Shown: positions 26,168 to 37,850, counted from the first letter of the stretch. The stretch: DNA of 64,000 nucleotides from Agrypnia vestita (GCA_016648135.1 JADDOH010010145.1:46402-110401), one strand, 5' to 3'. Numbers and translations are program-made. The notes: generated by a model from the sequence alone, not told the origin.

Positions 26168-26485
26168 CTACTTGCAAGTATCTACTTGCAAAACATGTTT
26201 TAAAGATAATTGACCGATACGGTTACATAAATACGCTGCCACTCGCTGAAATCTGAAAACCTCACTAGCCCAATTGTTCCAGTTTACATTACGGCGGCCA
26301 GCTGTGACTCTGACCCAATCTTCAGGATTCAAGTAACTAATGCTGCGGATTAAAAAGGAATCAAACGCTGGCTCGATGTCCTTTGGGTCTGCAAACAGGA
26401 AAGCGCCCTTTCGAGGCTGGAGCGCGGAAAGCAAATTTGTAACGCGGTTCTGGACTACGGAAATAATGTGGAAACTGCCTTGCAT
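26168..26485 (-). CDS. Candidate 105-codon coding exon or relic, product unknown
   Basis: The minus-strand frame from 26485 to 26168 is locally GC-rich with mixed, protein-like composition (segments such as ADPKDIEPAFDSF and NPEDWVRVTAGRR). An acceptor-like GCTTATCTGCCTCAG lies just upstream on the same strand, with an in-frame stop immediately after it, so the ATG would have to be the start. The plus strand is also partly open over this region. I recognise no domain. It could be a fragment of a transposon gene; the short length and lack of neighbours leave this open. Confidence 0.3.
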   Translation of the reverse strand: MQGSFHIISVVQNRVTNLLSALQPRKGAFLFADPKDIEPAFDSFLIRSISYLNPEDWVRVTAGRRNVNWNNWASEVFRFQRVAAYLCNRIGQLSLKHVLQVDTCK

Positions 26486-27827
26486 GCCCTATCTGAGGCA
26501 GATAAGCCAACTAATTGCTTTATTTTATTTTCGACCCCAACGTGTAGGTAGGAAAGCAACGATTATTTTTATCATAGTCCCTCTACACTTTAACCGCACT
26601 GATATCCGAGAAAAAAACACAAAGATTGAAAAATACTGTGAAAGAAATTTAAGATTTTTAGGTACGTAGGTATCAAAGATCTGTTCAGAGATTTGTTTAA
26701 TAATCATATTTTAATTAAAAAACTATAACATTTTTCATTTTATATTTCAAATGTGTTCAAAATGGTTTGCGTCCACGATAAACGAAAAATATAAATCTCG
26801 ACGTGAACACACCACCTTTTGCTTGGTTTTAGAAATCGTAACCTACAAATCGTATTAGTTTTACTACACACAGACAAGCTTAAGCAATTTTCCACTAGAG
26901 TGAAATTTCAATTCATGTAAAAAAAGGAATTGTATCTTTATGCATACATGAATTCAAAATAAAAGACATTGGTGAAAATTATTGGGAACTTTTTCACGTT
27001 TGTGCACATTTTTTAATTTATTTTGCTTTATTTGAAGATATTTATATTTTTTGAATGATTGACATAGTAAACTCGCATTTTTATACATACAAAAATTGTA
27101 AAATATTTATCTCAGTAAAATAATATGTAAGCTAAAAATTAATAATAATCTTTGCAACATTTGAGAATACTTTTTAAAACATTTTTTTCTTTGTATCAGG
27201 GACAGTATTTAACATTATACATAATTCCATACTATAAATTATATTTAAACTTCATTAAAATAATGTTAACTGAAATAATTTTTTTATAATCTTTTCTGAA
27301 ACTTTGAAATGTTAAATATGAAACCTAACTTCTGAAGGAAGACTGAAAGGATAACTTCGTTTGTGTTGTAATGTAATGATAATAATGTTGTGATTTTTTC
27401 ATATTTAATTCAGATATAGAAAGAGAAATATTATTTCAATACATTTCATATTTGATTACAATCACTTTTTTCTCAAAATTAATCTAAAAGATATCTTGAC
27501 TTTTTATTTATTTATTTTATTTTGTTTATTTATTTGTACGCACATTTCATTTGTATAATTTTTCAGTAAATTTCATTATTGTTTTTAGTTTTATCTAAAG
27601 GTATTCACTATTTCCTTTACTAGACCAAGGACTATGATAGTCAGGTTAATCCGTTAATCCGAATATTTTCCAGAAAGTGTTTAGTATATCGTACAATTAA
27701 TTTTGTTGCTAAAAACATATAAAATCGTTGATAAATTAATGTTCTTTATATTTATTATTGTTGCTATCTCCATTAACAATACTAATCTACCATTTCCATT
27801 CAAAATGGCGATTATTTAAAACGTACT
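26486..27827. other. Gene-free AT-rich sequence
   Basis: No coding-like frame or repeat structure could be supported. Confidence 0.5.
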
Positions 27828-28054
27828 TATTTAACTGTAAATAGTTTCGGATATTTTATATGAACGATGTGTATTTCCGAGAAGCGAATCTCGACGTTTA
27901 GTTGAATACTTATTCAACGTCATCAGAGGACGTCCACGTCAACGTCAACGTCCTCCTGTTGACGTTGAATAAGTATTCAACGAAACGTCGAGATTCGCTT
28001 CTCGGAAATACACACGGTTCGTATAAAATATCCGAAACTATTTACAGTTAAATA
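27828..28054. repeat. Long near-perfect hairpin (foldback), ~100-bp arms
   Basis: Arms about 27828-27925 and 27958-28054 are almost perfect reverse complements, containing GTTTCGGATATTTTATA, CGAGAAGCGAATCTCGACGT and GAATACTTATTCAACGTC, around a ~30-bp centre of CGTCAACGTCAACGTCC type. The centre can itself fold (GAGGACGT/CGTCCTC). No coding sequence. The near identity of the arms suggests recent origin or selection for the fold. Confidence 0.88.
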
Positions 28055-28570
28055 TGTCCAACGACCGTAATAACAACCTTAACTCTTTAATAAAAATGTA
28101 CTACCTAAATAACTACACACTTGATTCTTATGATCAGTGCCGAAAAGATTTTAACATATAAATTATAATTTAGCGATGCGAAATAAATTTTACGGAAGCG
28201 CTGGTCACGGATAGCCTGAACTTCCGGTAATAATTTAATGTTCAAGTCAAATACTCAAATCCTAGAGATGCCGTGTTTGTACGTAAACAGATAATGTCCA
28301 GTGCTAATGGAGAAATATCTTATCGCCCGCAATAAACAATAATCCGGTTAAGCGAAATCCAATGTGCGATTGAACCGCTGACCTTGCTGAGCATTATTCT
28401 GTTGGTTTAAGATCAACCGATTAAGCTCCCAACTACAGCGATGTCAGCGACTTTGGAATGTATTCAGTTCAATTAGAGACTGACAATTGAAGGGTATAAA
28501 AACACTGCTGCAGGAAATCAGTTTTTTTTCATAATATTTTGAGTATGTCCAAATTTTTCAGAACAGTGGT

Positions 28571-28990
28571 GGATTTTTGTCACAGGAACATCATTAATCA
28601 ATCAAGATGTCTCACAGAGACGAAATTATATTTTTATGGGAAAATAGGTATAGAAGTCTTTGGGCGTACATAGGACTTACGACCTATCGTACGGCTGGCT
28701 TAAGTGATCACTTTACACAATGTAAGGTTCGCCATTTCCATCCATGACACCATGTCTACTAAATTTTGGAATATTTTTTTGAATTTTTGTCACAGGGACA
28801 TCATTAATCAATCAAGATGTCTCACAGAGACGAAATTATATTTTTATGGGAAAATAGGTATAGAAGTCTTTGGGCGTACATAGGGCTTACGACCTATCGT
28901 ACGGCTGGCTTAAGTGATCACTTTACACAATGTAACGTTCGCCATTTCCACCCATGACACCATGTCTACTAAATTTTGGAATATTTTTTT
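28571..28990 (+). repeat. Family A element, two tandem 210-bp copies
   Basis: Copies 28571-28780 and 28781-28990 differ at only a handful of positions. Each contains TGTCTCACAGAGACGAAATT (a GTCTC/GAGAC inverted repeat), ATGGGAAAATAGGTATAGAA and TTAAGTGATCACTTTACACA, which includes the perfect 12-bp palindrome AAGTGATCACTT. The left end, GAGTATGTCCAAATTTTTCA at 28542-28561, recurs at 46731. This is the best-preserved representative in the window. Confidence 0.88.
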
Positions 28991-29099
28991 TTTAATTGCC
29001 ACCTCAGTTTTCCTTTTATATAATATATATTAAGCGCCCTTGAAGCGTCTCTTACGCAAAAACGGCGCTATATAAATTAACATAAACATAAGCATAACA

Positions 29100-29310
29100 A
29101 ATATGTATCTAACTTTTAAATATAGAAATTGCTGTATTTGCTACCAAATTGTGAACATTGCTGCTTTTGCTTATTGGATACTGCTGTCTTTGCTAAGATG
29201 TTTCAGTCTAAAATTGACATCAATTCTCTTTAGAATGAAGCGGCCATTTTATCACGTGACATCCCTAGGAGTTGGTTGTTTGAAATGGATATTGCTGGCT
29301 TTGCTTTTAA
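29100..29310 (+). repeat. Family B repeat copy
   Basis: Aligns with 62963-63115 in the same orientation. Shared segments are AACTTTTAAA, ATTGCTGCTTTTGCT, GTGACATCC and GGATATT-CTG-TTTGCTTTT. A 72-codon frame over it is an accident of the repeat. Confidence 0.6.
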
Positions 29311-31158
29311 TAATGTATTAACGTAAAGGTCATGACTCAATGTACTGACTAAACGCGCCTGATTATTATGAACCTTGTCGACTTTAAAACCTTTTTGAAA
29401 TTTAATAAAATTTTGAATGAACTATATTTTGGGACCTCTGAAGTTTCTGACTTGATTCAATCTTAGCTATTTCCGTAGTTAATTGAGGTGTCAAATTGTT
29501 TTTAAAATATAAAGTGCTGATTTTTCATTGTAGAATTTAAAGCACTGATTTATATGAATTCATTATTTGAACATTTTTAGTTCATTGACATTTTTGTATT
29601 GACATACCTGGCGGATTTTATAACAGGCTATTATTAATAAAAGCTTGAGATAAGAGTCTGTGTTCATGTCTTAATTGTATTCCTAGGTAGTTTATTTTAA
29701 AGTATACCTCTTGTAAGGCAGGCTGGGGTTCAATATCTTGCCTGGGATATTTTAATTTTTAATTTAGTTTGCCTATTTTTTTCAAAGGGTAAATCAAATT
29801 TCTGGCAAGCATTGAAAGTAGAAATTCTTTTTTTTCAGCATTAATGAAACACACTAGTTATTAAATGAATTATTTATTTTTAATAAAATATATTTTTACA
29901 AGTTTTTAGCTAAAAAATAAAAACTAGTGTTATTAAATCATTAAATAATTTTATAACATTCAAATAATATAACAGAAATATAATAAAACAGAAAATATTT
30001 TTTATTTTTTCTTTAACGATATTTTTTATCTTGTAATAGTTTCTCAATTTTGGCCACTTTTACATTACCATACTTATTAATAATCGCTATTTTTTTTTCA
30101 ATTTAATTTGACAGTCATATATATGTATAGAAAAATATAATCAATAACAAAAGTATATTTTTTTAAATAAAAAAACACTTAAATAATAAAACGCATGACA
30201 CCTGCATTACGAATTTGAAATGAAAATGGTTCGAATATCGGATAAACGAAAAACACACCTTTGGTTTGGTTAAAGAAAATGGGTGGTTTGAAATTTCACT
30301 ATTGCTGGAAAAGCTTTCGAAATTTTCATCTAGATGGGAGTAATATACACCAAAAAGACGCAAATTTTAAGGTTTGTGCCACGTAAGAATTATATTTTAA
30401 TTATTTAGATAGTGGTAATAGAATATTCTGTTACCAGAAGTGGATGGAAGGATTACGATTACCAATAGGTGTCCAAATTGAAATGTATATTTAGAATGTT
30501 ATGGTGTTATCCAGAATACAGCATTATATTCATTTTTATAGCTATAAGGCAATGTTCGTTAATATTGTTTGTCGAATGAAGCAAGACTATCGGTGCATAA
30601 TGGAGATATGTATCTTAAATAAATGTGTGCAAGTAATGTCTGAAAAGGAAAAATAAAAATGTAAACAGTCTGAATGCGGTGAAAATGCTTTCATTAGTGC
30701 TGACTCTAAAATTTCATGGATCTTTCGCTTATTTTAGTGATTTGCCATTGCTTCAAATATTTCAACTTTTGATTGAGATTTTGATATTTGTCTCATTGAT
30801 ATTAGATAAATTTATTTATTACAAATTTCAATGTCGAAACACATCACGTAAAAACACAGGTTTTAGAAAATCACGCAAATTTGCTGTATTTTATCACATT
30901 TATAGTTAATAGTAGGTACTACTTATATCCATTTTATAACACAATTTACCACAACTATACTAATATTTCATATTTTTCGGCGCCAAAAATATTCAATAGT
31001 CTATAAACTCCACGAAATGGGAAAAAATTTTTAGAAAATTTGCTTTTATTTATTTTTAATAAATCATTTTATGTTATTTAAATACTTTTACATTTACTTT
31101 ATTTTCTTTAATATTGATTATTTTATTTATTATAAAAATATAATGTGATTTTTGTTTT
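29311..31158. other. Gene-free AT-rich sequence
   Basis: Short open frames at 30163-30363 and 30679-30909 are Phe/Leu/Lys-rich, as expected from AT-rich DNA, and have no splice or start context. Confidence 0.5.
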
Positions 31159-31925
31159 TACCACTTTTTGTACTGAAAAATATCAACATGTTTTAGAGCC
31201 CACGGTCCCTTCGTCAGGATACAATCGTATGTTTACAAATTAAATTTAAAAATCGAAGTATTGACAGTCTAAATAAAAAATATATATATATGAAAAATGA
31301 ATAATAATGAAGTACCTATTTGACATGAAAATAAATGTAAAAGATAACTATTTGCAAAAAGGACCTGGTTATTTATAATATTCAATTAACTATTAACACT
31401 TTTCTTATTTCCAAAATTTCTAATTTATCAAACTGTGATTCTGTATGATTTGTTTGTAAAATCTGCAATCTGGTTAGAAAATTCGTAATAATTATTGCTT
31501 TTTACACACTTTAAGTGTTCCTTAACTCTAACTTCAAACTTTCTACACGTTTTACCACTTTTTGTACTGAAAAATATCAACATCTTTTAGAGCCCTTGGC
31601 CCCTTCGTCAGGATACCATTGTATACTTACAAATTAAATTTAAAAATCGAAGTATAGTCTAAATTAAAAAAAAAATATGTATGAAAAATGAATAATAATG
31701 AAGTACCTACTTGACATAAAAATAAATTTAAAAGATATCTATTTGCAAAAGGGACCTGGTTATTTACAATATTCAATTAACTATTAACACTTTTCTTATT
31801 TATCAAACTGTAGGTATAATTTGTTTGTAAAATCTGCAATCTGGTTAGAAAATTCGTAATAATTATTACTTTTTACACACTTTAAGTGTTCTTTAACTCT
31901 AAATTAAAAATTTCTACACGTTTTT
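31159..31925 (+). repeat. Tandem duplication, 394-bp unit, two copies
   Basis: Copy 1 (31159-31552) and copy 2 (31553-31925) begin TACCACTTTTTGTACTGAAA and end TCTACACGTTTT. They match throughout apart from small indels, including a short deletion near 31800 in copy 2. The AGAGCCC-GG-CCCTTCGTCAGG motif near each start resembles ends of other repeats in the window. Confidence 0.9.
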
Positions 31926-32904
31926 CCTGTATAAAAATAATCGCAATCATTACATTAATCAATTATTTTATTATTATTTGTATTATTATACATTAAAATT
32001 TATAACTTGCTTCTAGTGAAATGTTTTCCATTATCCACTGAATCGGAAAAAATGCAGTCTGCTATAACAGAGTTACAAAATATGAGTGTAGGAGGCAGGA
32101 TAACGAATGTAGTGCTTTAATTTGCTGCTACAAATCTCAGTATAAGTGTTGCAGGCAGGATAACGAATGTGCTTTACTTTTTACTCAGATCCTCAGCAAC
32201 AGTGCTATAAATTCTGTGAACAATGTATACTTAATATATTTACATCAAAGATGTGAATTATGATTGTCAAAAAACCTTTTAATACATTGTAATTACACAA
32301 AAATATGTTTATTTTTTATGTGGGATGTGGTCACTACTCTAGCTCTACAGCACGTTCCTGAGTTATGAAGATTTTTTGAATCGACAAAATAATTAAATAA
32401 TAGATTCACCGAAAAACGTTCTGATTATTTTTTCATCATTACGAATGCGGAAAATTTCAATCATTTTTCGTTACAATTTCAAAGGAAAAAAATTACACGT
32501 TTTCCATAATTAATGAAAAGGCATCTTTTGCTGTAAAACGCCGCATTTAAGGTATCCAATAATAATGTTTCCAGGAAATAAACGGTTAAAAAATCATGTT
32601 AAAAGCCTCTTTACACGAGGACAAAACGAAATATTAAATATTAAACCTCTCTGATTTCTTACATTTTTGTTTTTCCCCCGCACAAACCACCAAAACTCTC
32701 ATACGATTCGCGATTCTAATAGCGGCAAAATGGTGCCAAATGGAATAAAAATTAAGTGTGTAAAATACTTTTCAAATTTATAATTAACTTTGGTCGCCGG
32801 TTGGCCTCAAAGATTTGAAAAAAAAAATATCCTATTTTTTGGATGGTACTTATTAACGTTAGTGCAAGTTATATAGTTATATAGTCTTTTTTTATAAATA
32901 ACTC
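31926..32904. other. Gene-free AT-rich sequence with a short duplicate
   Basis: GGCAGGATAACGAATGT occurs twice, at 32092 and 32152, in a roughly 60-bp imperfect duplication. Nothing else could be supported. Confidence 0.5.
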
Positions 32905-33110
32905 CTTACTTACTTACCATCACACCATTTCTCTATGGGAGAAGGCGGGGAAGATAGAACGCCACACTCTTCTGTCCTGACATACAACTCTCGCCACATT
33001 CACACGTCTTTGAATACAAACTAGATGATTTTTGAGGCTCCTGAGATCCTCTGCGGTCGTCCTCTCTTTCTGGTGCTGTCAACACTTGCGTCCTTTATTT
33101 TTCTTACCTT
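32905..33110 (-). mobile_element. RTE-like non-LTR relic, 5'-truncated
   Basis: Shares the 'GCCACACTCTTCTGTCCTGA' block and flanking 3'-end sequence with 15596 and 37095. It breaks off at about 33110 next to the candidate coding block at 33161. Confidence 0.75.
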
Positions 33111-33160
33111 TCTTTCTTGTAAAAAAGTGTATAGATACAGAAAAAGTGTACAAGAACAGG

Positions 33161-33307
33161 ATGGGTCTTAACTGGTTAATACGTAAGGAAGCAGCACAAG
33201 CAGGGGAATATGGAAACACCTTCAGAATCTTTAGGCCCCCGATCCTACAAGGACAATGGGTTGAAGATGATGATTATGATGAAGAATTACTAAAATATTA
33301 TGAATAA
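33161..33307 (+). CDS. Candidate 48-codon ORF or terminal exon, product unknown
   Basis: From ATG 33161 to TAA 33307, the frame has mixed composition unlike the surrounding AT-rich DNA. It has a basic/aromatic start (MGLNWLIRKEAAQ), a central FRIFRPPILQGQW and an acidic end (EDDDYDEELL). A plausible acceptor (TTTCTTTCTTG...TATAG) ends at 33134 and leads into the same open frame, so it could be a last exon. A GTAAGG donor-like sequence lies inside the frame at 33180. An RTE relic abuts it upstream. I recognise no family. Confidence 0.35.
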   Translation: MGLNWLIRKEAAQAGEYGNTFRIFRPPILQGQWVEDDDYDEELLKYYE

Positions 33308-33538
33308 TCTGTTCACTTTTACCACCACCGCAATGCTAAAAATATTTCCAATCATTTTAGATCATTGAGTTTATTTTCCAATAGTATTCAACGAATTATT
33401 TTTTTAATATAGGTACATTTAGATATTTTAATTATTTTTAAAAAATTAAGCAAATAATAATTGTATGTCAAGCATTATTTTTATCGACAAAAAAAATGAT
33501 TTCTATGAACTGGTTTTTTAAATAAATCTTCTTTTTAG

Positions 33539-33826
33539 AGTGACATCTCCTATCTGAAGTCAGACATCATATTGACGATTACAACACAGATTCCGTTTGT
33601 AGATCTACATTACAAAAAGCCTCTAATTTGCGGAGTAGCTTTTGGTTTCGTATCCGTGCCTCCACCCCCAATAAGAGAATGGCGAAAGCATCATATCAAA
33701 CCATACGCATTTCCTTCACTTCACATACCAAGGTTTAAGGTTCGGTTCCCTGTGAGTTCACAATACATCTGTGTGATTAACTCAAGCCTGGAGTGTCTTT
33801 ATGACATGTTTCGCTACAGTAATTAG
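33539..33826 (+). CDS. Candidate 95-codon terminal exon, product unknown
   Basis: The sequence is open without a stop from a good acceptor (AATCTTCTTTTTAG, ending 33538) to TAG 33824-33826, beginning SDISYLKSDII. It includes a Pro-rich SVPPPPIREWR stretch and a segment rich in aromatic and basic residues. The uninterrupted frame exactly from the splice site is what makes it notable. No simple in-frame join to 33161-33307 was found: that block ends in its own stop, and its only strong donor gives an immediate stop on joining. The protein matches nothing I recognise, and a transposon origin is possible. Confidence 0.35.
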   Translation, partial: SDISYLKSDIILTITTQIPFVDLHYKKPLICGVAFGFVSVPPPPIREWRKHHIKPYAFPSLHIPRFKVRFPVSSQYICVINSSLECLYDMFRYSN

Positions 33827-34730
33827 GCCCTGCGGCCTAGAAAAAGGAATACTTGTCACTTATTAAAAATTTTCATTAAGGTAACCTAAATTGAAGGTTA
33901 GTTTAATAAATAAACACATGCAATTTTAAATTTTATTTAAATGACAAACCACAATATTTTTGCAAAAAAATTTTGTCCCCAATAATATTAATCCCGAATT
34001 TCCATTCGTAACTTCCTATCCGACAGCTGATCTCATTTCGTTTTCAAAAATCGTATGATTTCAAAATTGTCATTGATGAAAATGCAAACATCGACTTTTT
34101 CTTTTTAAATAATAAAATTAAATATTTATATTTTTATATATTTTTTTTAATTTCAGTTTAATTATTAAGTGCATCCATTACTACATCGCATATTTCACTT
34201 GTATTAATCGTTAATCAAAGTATATAATTTTCTATATAACTCTACCAGATGGCTCAAATAATAAAGAGGTATACTATAATAATGAGGTATAAGAAGCAAA
34301 AAAAGCATAATTCTCCATTTAGTTATATCCAACACTGACGTTATTAAGATGCTACGCTACGGTGGCCAAAATATATAGCTATCTAAATAAATAAATAAAA
34401 ATATAATTGTTCGTTTGTACAAAATCGCTAATCTCTAAATGTTCTTCACCGATTTCTTTGAAATTTTGGCACAACCTTGCATTCAAATACGAGGATGTTT
34501 TTGTATACCTGTTTTGTTTTTATATACCTACTATTTATTTATATAAATGAAAATGTAAATGTTCGATTGTCCAAAATCTTTTTTTTCAGATTTCGCACAA
34601 ATTATTTTTTTAAAAAAAGCGCCGGTACCTACCTATATATTGGTATGAGACAAAATATTTATAACGATATCAAAAAAAGATTTTTTTATAAAACAGCACC
34701 ATCTGTTGGACGTAAAAGCAACACACACTA
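33827..34730. other. Gene-free AT-rich sequence
   Basis: No coding-like frame could be supported. It ends at the Helitron insertion point. Confidence 0.5.
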
Positions 34731-35125
34731 TCTATAACTATAAAACTCAATGTCTGTCTGTCTGTTCTCTATGCAAATCTACACTGTTTGTTCGATTCAA
34801 CTCAAATTTTGTAAACTTATTCCTAAGAACCCGACGGGTAACACCTGACATGTACACCCTCCCCCTTTACTCCTTCCTCTCTATCTTATACATTTTCATT
34901 ACAAATCTGTACTGTTCTACCGAATTATGCATAAATATTCTTAAGGACCTGATGGTAAACGTAGGCCGCATTTACCCCCCTGAACATCCTATCTATCCGA
35001 GCCTAGATTACATGAATTCATGTTTTTTTAAAGGCTTCACAAAACAATGTAACCTTTGTTTCCTCTCACAATCTTATTTTTAACTTAATCTTCAATCCGC
35101 GCAATGCCGGGTACGAACAGCTAGT
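34731..35125 (+). mobile_element. Non-autonomous Helitron
   Basis: Starts TCTATAACTATAAAACTCAA and ends with CCGCGCAATGCCGGG plus GAACAGCTAGT, the canonical 3' hairpin and CTAGT end, flanked by A and A as in AT-targeted insertion. It is the same family as 2870-3367 but about 100 bp shorter internally. The 125-codon frame across it is not a conserved protein. Confidence 0.88.
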
Positions 35126-36176
35126 ATTATAATATTATAAAAGTACCCCATTTTTGAATTGGGTACCCTTTTTTACTAAATGTTTTTTTTTACAACAATG
35201 ATTACTACTAATACATATTTATAATCAAATTATTATATGTGTATGTTAAACCTCACCAAAAACAATGGTTATTGTGTGCGGTGAAGGATAATCACTTACA
35301 AAGAATATCAATAGAAAATATACCAATAGAAAAAAAAAATGAATTACAAAAAAATTCCTATGTTAGATTTTTCAAGTAGGTTAGTAGTGTAAGATATTGG
35401 TAGTAAAATCTAAGTTAACAAATAATAAGAATTATAGATATATAAAAGATGAAAATTATATGTAGATATATAAAAAATGTGGCATATTTATTGCATATTC
35501 TTGAAGTGAGACTTCAACTTGTAGGTGAATTTATTGTAATCGGCAATAGTTTGTAATTTTGTGGGTAAATTATTAAAGATGAGTATACCTCTATATAGAA
35601 AACAGTTTTGAAAATGTGGTACAAAATTAAGGAGTTTTTATATTATTTTCGTATCTGCCTCAGTGACACGTTTGTAAAATATTAGTTTTTTTTTCTTAAT
35701 TTTTATATTTGCAATATCGAATATTTCTTATAAATTATTTCAACTGTATTAACTTTAAAATTTGTTTCTGCTCTGATTCCTTAGGGTCTCTTCAAAATTA
35801 TTTACATAAAACTGATTTTAAATTTAGTATTGCATAACGTTCAGCCGACCTGGCAACCGACCAAATCGCACCTGATGTGAAGCCCGACTGTCTGACGAGC
35901 GGCCCAAGTACCGATCAGGTGAAATTAATTTTGATATCAAATGGCGGCGTCAGCTATTTACGAATGTATCCAATTCAATTAACAGGATTAAAGATGGTGA
36001 CAAATCACATTGCGTGCGGGAGCGTTCTTGAACAACCTTGGCTATGCAATACACACGTATGTTTATTATACATACAGACATCGCACCCTTGGACAAGCAA
36101 TGCCAAAAGTCTAAGTCAATAAAATTAAAATAACTTCCATCACGTTACTGCTAATGTACTTACATGTCATAATAAT
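35126..36176. other. Gene-free sequence, some transposon-like parts
   Basis: A GC-richer patch at 35840-35925 reads like a repeat end, and an 81-codon frame at 35877-36122 covers it without family likeness. The CTCACCAAAAACAATGG... block at 35251-35300 is echoed at 44076-44125. Confidence 0.4.
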
Positions 36177-36545
36177 TGCTACTTATAACTTATATTGTTT
36201 AATGTATGTTCTTTTTAATTTTATGATATATTTTTTATGTAAAAGCCTTTACGCATTGCTGCTCGTTACTCTATATTTTTAATTTTTATAGTCATGTTTT
36301 GGTGCTATTCCTGATACTTTTTATATTTTGCTACTTATAACTAATATTGTTTAATGTATGTTCTTTTTAATTTTATGTTATATTTTTTAGGTAAAAGCCT
36401 ATACACATTGCTGCTCTTTACTTTATATTTTTAACTTTTATACTCATGTTTTGGTGCTATACAGATATTGTTTAATGTATGTGCTTTTTGAAATTTATTT
36501 TATATTCTTTATGTAAAAGCCTAATGGGCGTAAATAAATAAATAA
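36177..36545 (+). mobile_element. Non-LTR 3' UTR with imperfect ~157-bp tandem repeats and (TAAA)n tail
   Basis: The block starting GCTACTTATAACT-ATATTG repeats at 36177 and 36334, with a third partial copy at about 36465. The run ends GTAAAAGCCTAATGGGCGTA followed by (AATA)n, a typical tail of lepidopteran non-LTR retrotransposons. No coding sequence remains. Confidence 0.65.
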
Positions 36546-37094
36546 ATAATGCAATAAAAGCTGGCACACACATATAACTAACATGTACGGATTTATTCTA
36601 TATAGGTGAATATCTCTATATTAACAACTAGACCAAATAGTACCTACGTAGTATTTATTCAACAACTACCAAACTAACAAACTACCTGACAGACTAAAAA
36701 ATTAATGAAAATCACTATGGTGATAGTTTTAATGATATTTAATATTTAAGTGCTTTTTTAAGGATTAAAACACGTATTTTAATGTACAACGTATACTGAA
36801 ATGTATTCTTGCACACAGACTGAAATGAGGGGTATAAAAGCAAAGGCAGCAATATCAGAAAAAAATAATGCATCGAGGATTACTAATTTAGAATATACGA
36901 AATTTAGAATAATTTAGAATATAAGGAAATATGGCATATAGCTTTATAGGAAACACGATATTGGAAGCGATATATAAAATCTAGAATGCGGTACATTCTG
37001 AATATCCTCGGTGACTCCAATCAAAATATTATATTTATTTAATTTTTTGGATGTTGATTTCATAGCCTTTATACAGCTAATATGCAATTTTGTA
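36546..37094. other. Gene-free AT-rich sequence
   Basis: An AATTTAGAATA motif repeats twice near 36885-36920. Nothing else could be supported. Confidence 0.45.
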
Positions 37095-37760
37095 AGACTT
37101 ACTTACTTACTGATCATCACGCCGTTTCCCCATGGGGGTAGAGAGGATAGAGCGCCACACTCTTCTGTCCTGACATACAACTCTCGCCTCATCCACACAT
37201 GCAAGCTCGCCAGTTGTTGATGCTTCTAACGGGACCATATTCCACTATCTGGTTAATCTGGTCACGCCACGTCTTCCGCGGTCGCCCTATCTTTCTGGCG
37301 TCATCAACACTTGCACTATATTTCTTACCATTCTTTCCGCATTCATTCGCTCAACATGCCCAAACCATCTGAGCGATCCTTTTTTTAATTCTATTAATTA
37401 TGCCAAGATCAGCTTTTCATTCATTCCTAATAGCTGCATTCTTTACACTATCATAAATTGATTTACTACACATACGTCTGAGGGATCGCATCTCCACTGC
37501 ATTCAATCTACTTTCGTTCCTTTTCTGCCAGCTCCAGGCTTCACTTCCATACATCAGTGTTGGTACCAGAATTCCATTATGTATATTTAAGTTTTTGCCT
37601 CGGTAGACATATTTCTATTAGAAACTTGCGTGCAAAGCACCGTTCACCCTATTCCCCGCAATCACTCTCCTCTCGATATCTTTCTCAACATTTCCTCTTT
37701 TATCGAACATACTTCCCAAGTACACAAACTCATATACCTGTTCCAAACATTCTGCCTGTG
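37095..37760 (-). mobile_element. RTE-like non-LTR retrotransposon, longest relic
   Basis: On the minus strand, 37760 to 37095 encodes recognisable reverse-transcriptase tail motifs in order: YEFVYLGSMFDKRGNVEKDI, then an AGNxVNGAL-like segment, then VPTLMYGSEAWSWQKRNES, then basic sequence, ending in the same 3' block as 15596. Frameshifts and stops show it is inactive. It is truncated at its 5' end, as is usual for these elements. Confidence 0.85.
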
Positions 37761-37850
37761 AAAATATGTAAGTCAATATATTATTATTAAGGAACGATAA
37801 AAATTTTGATTAAAATAAAACTAACCCATGCAAAACCAAATTTTTACAAT

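Noticed and set aside
34706..35083. 125-codon plus-strand open frame, one of the longest in the window
   Set aside because: It lies almost wholly inside a non-autonomous Helitron and shows no protein family character.
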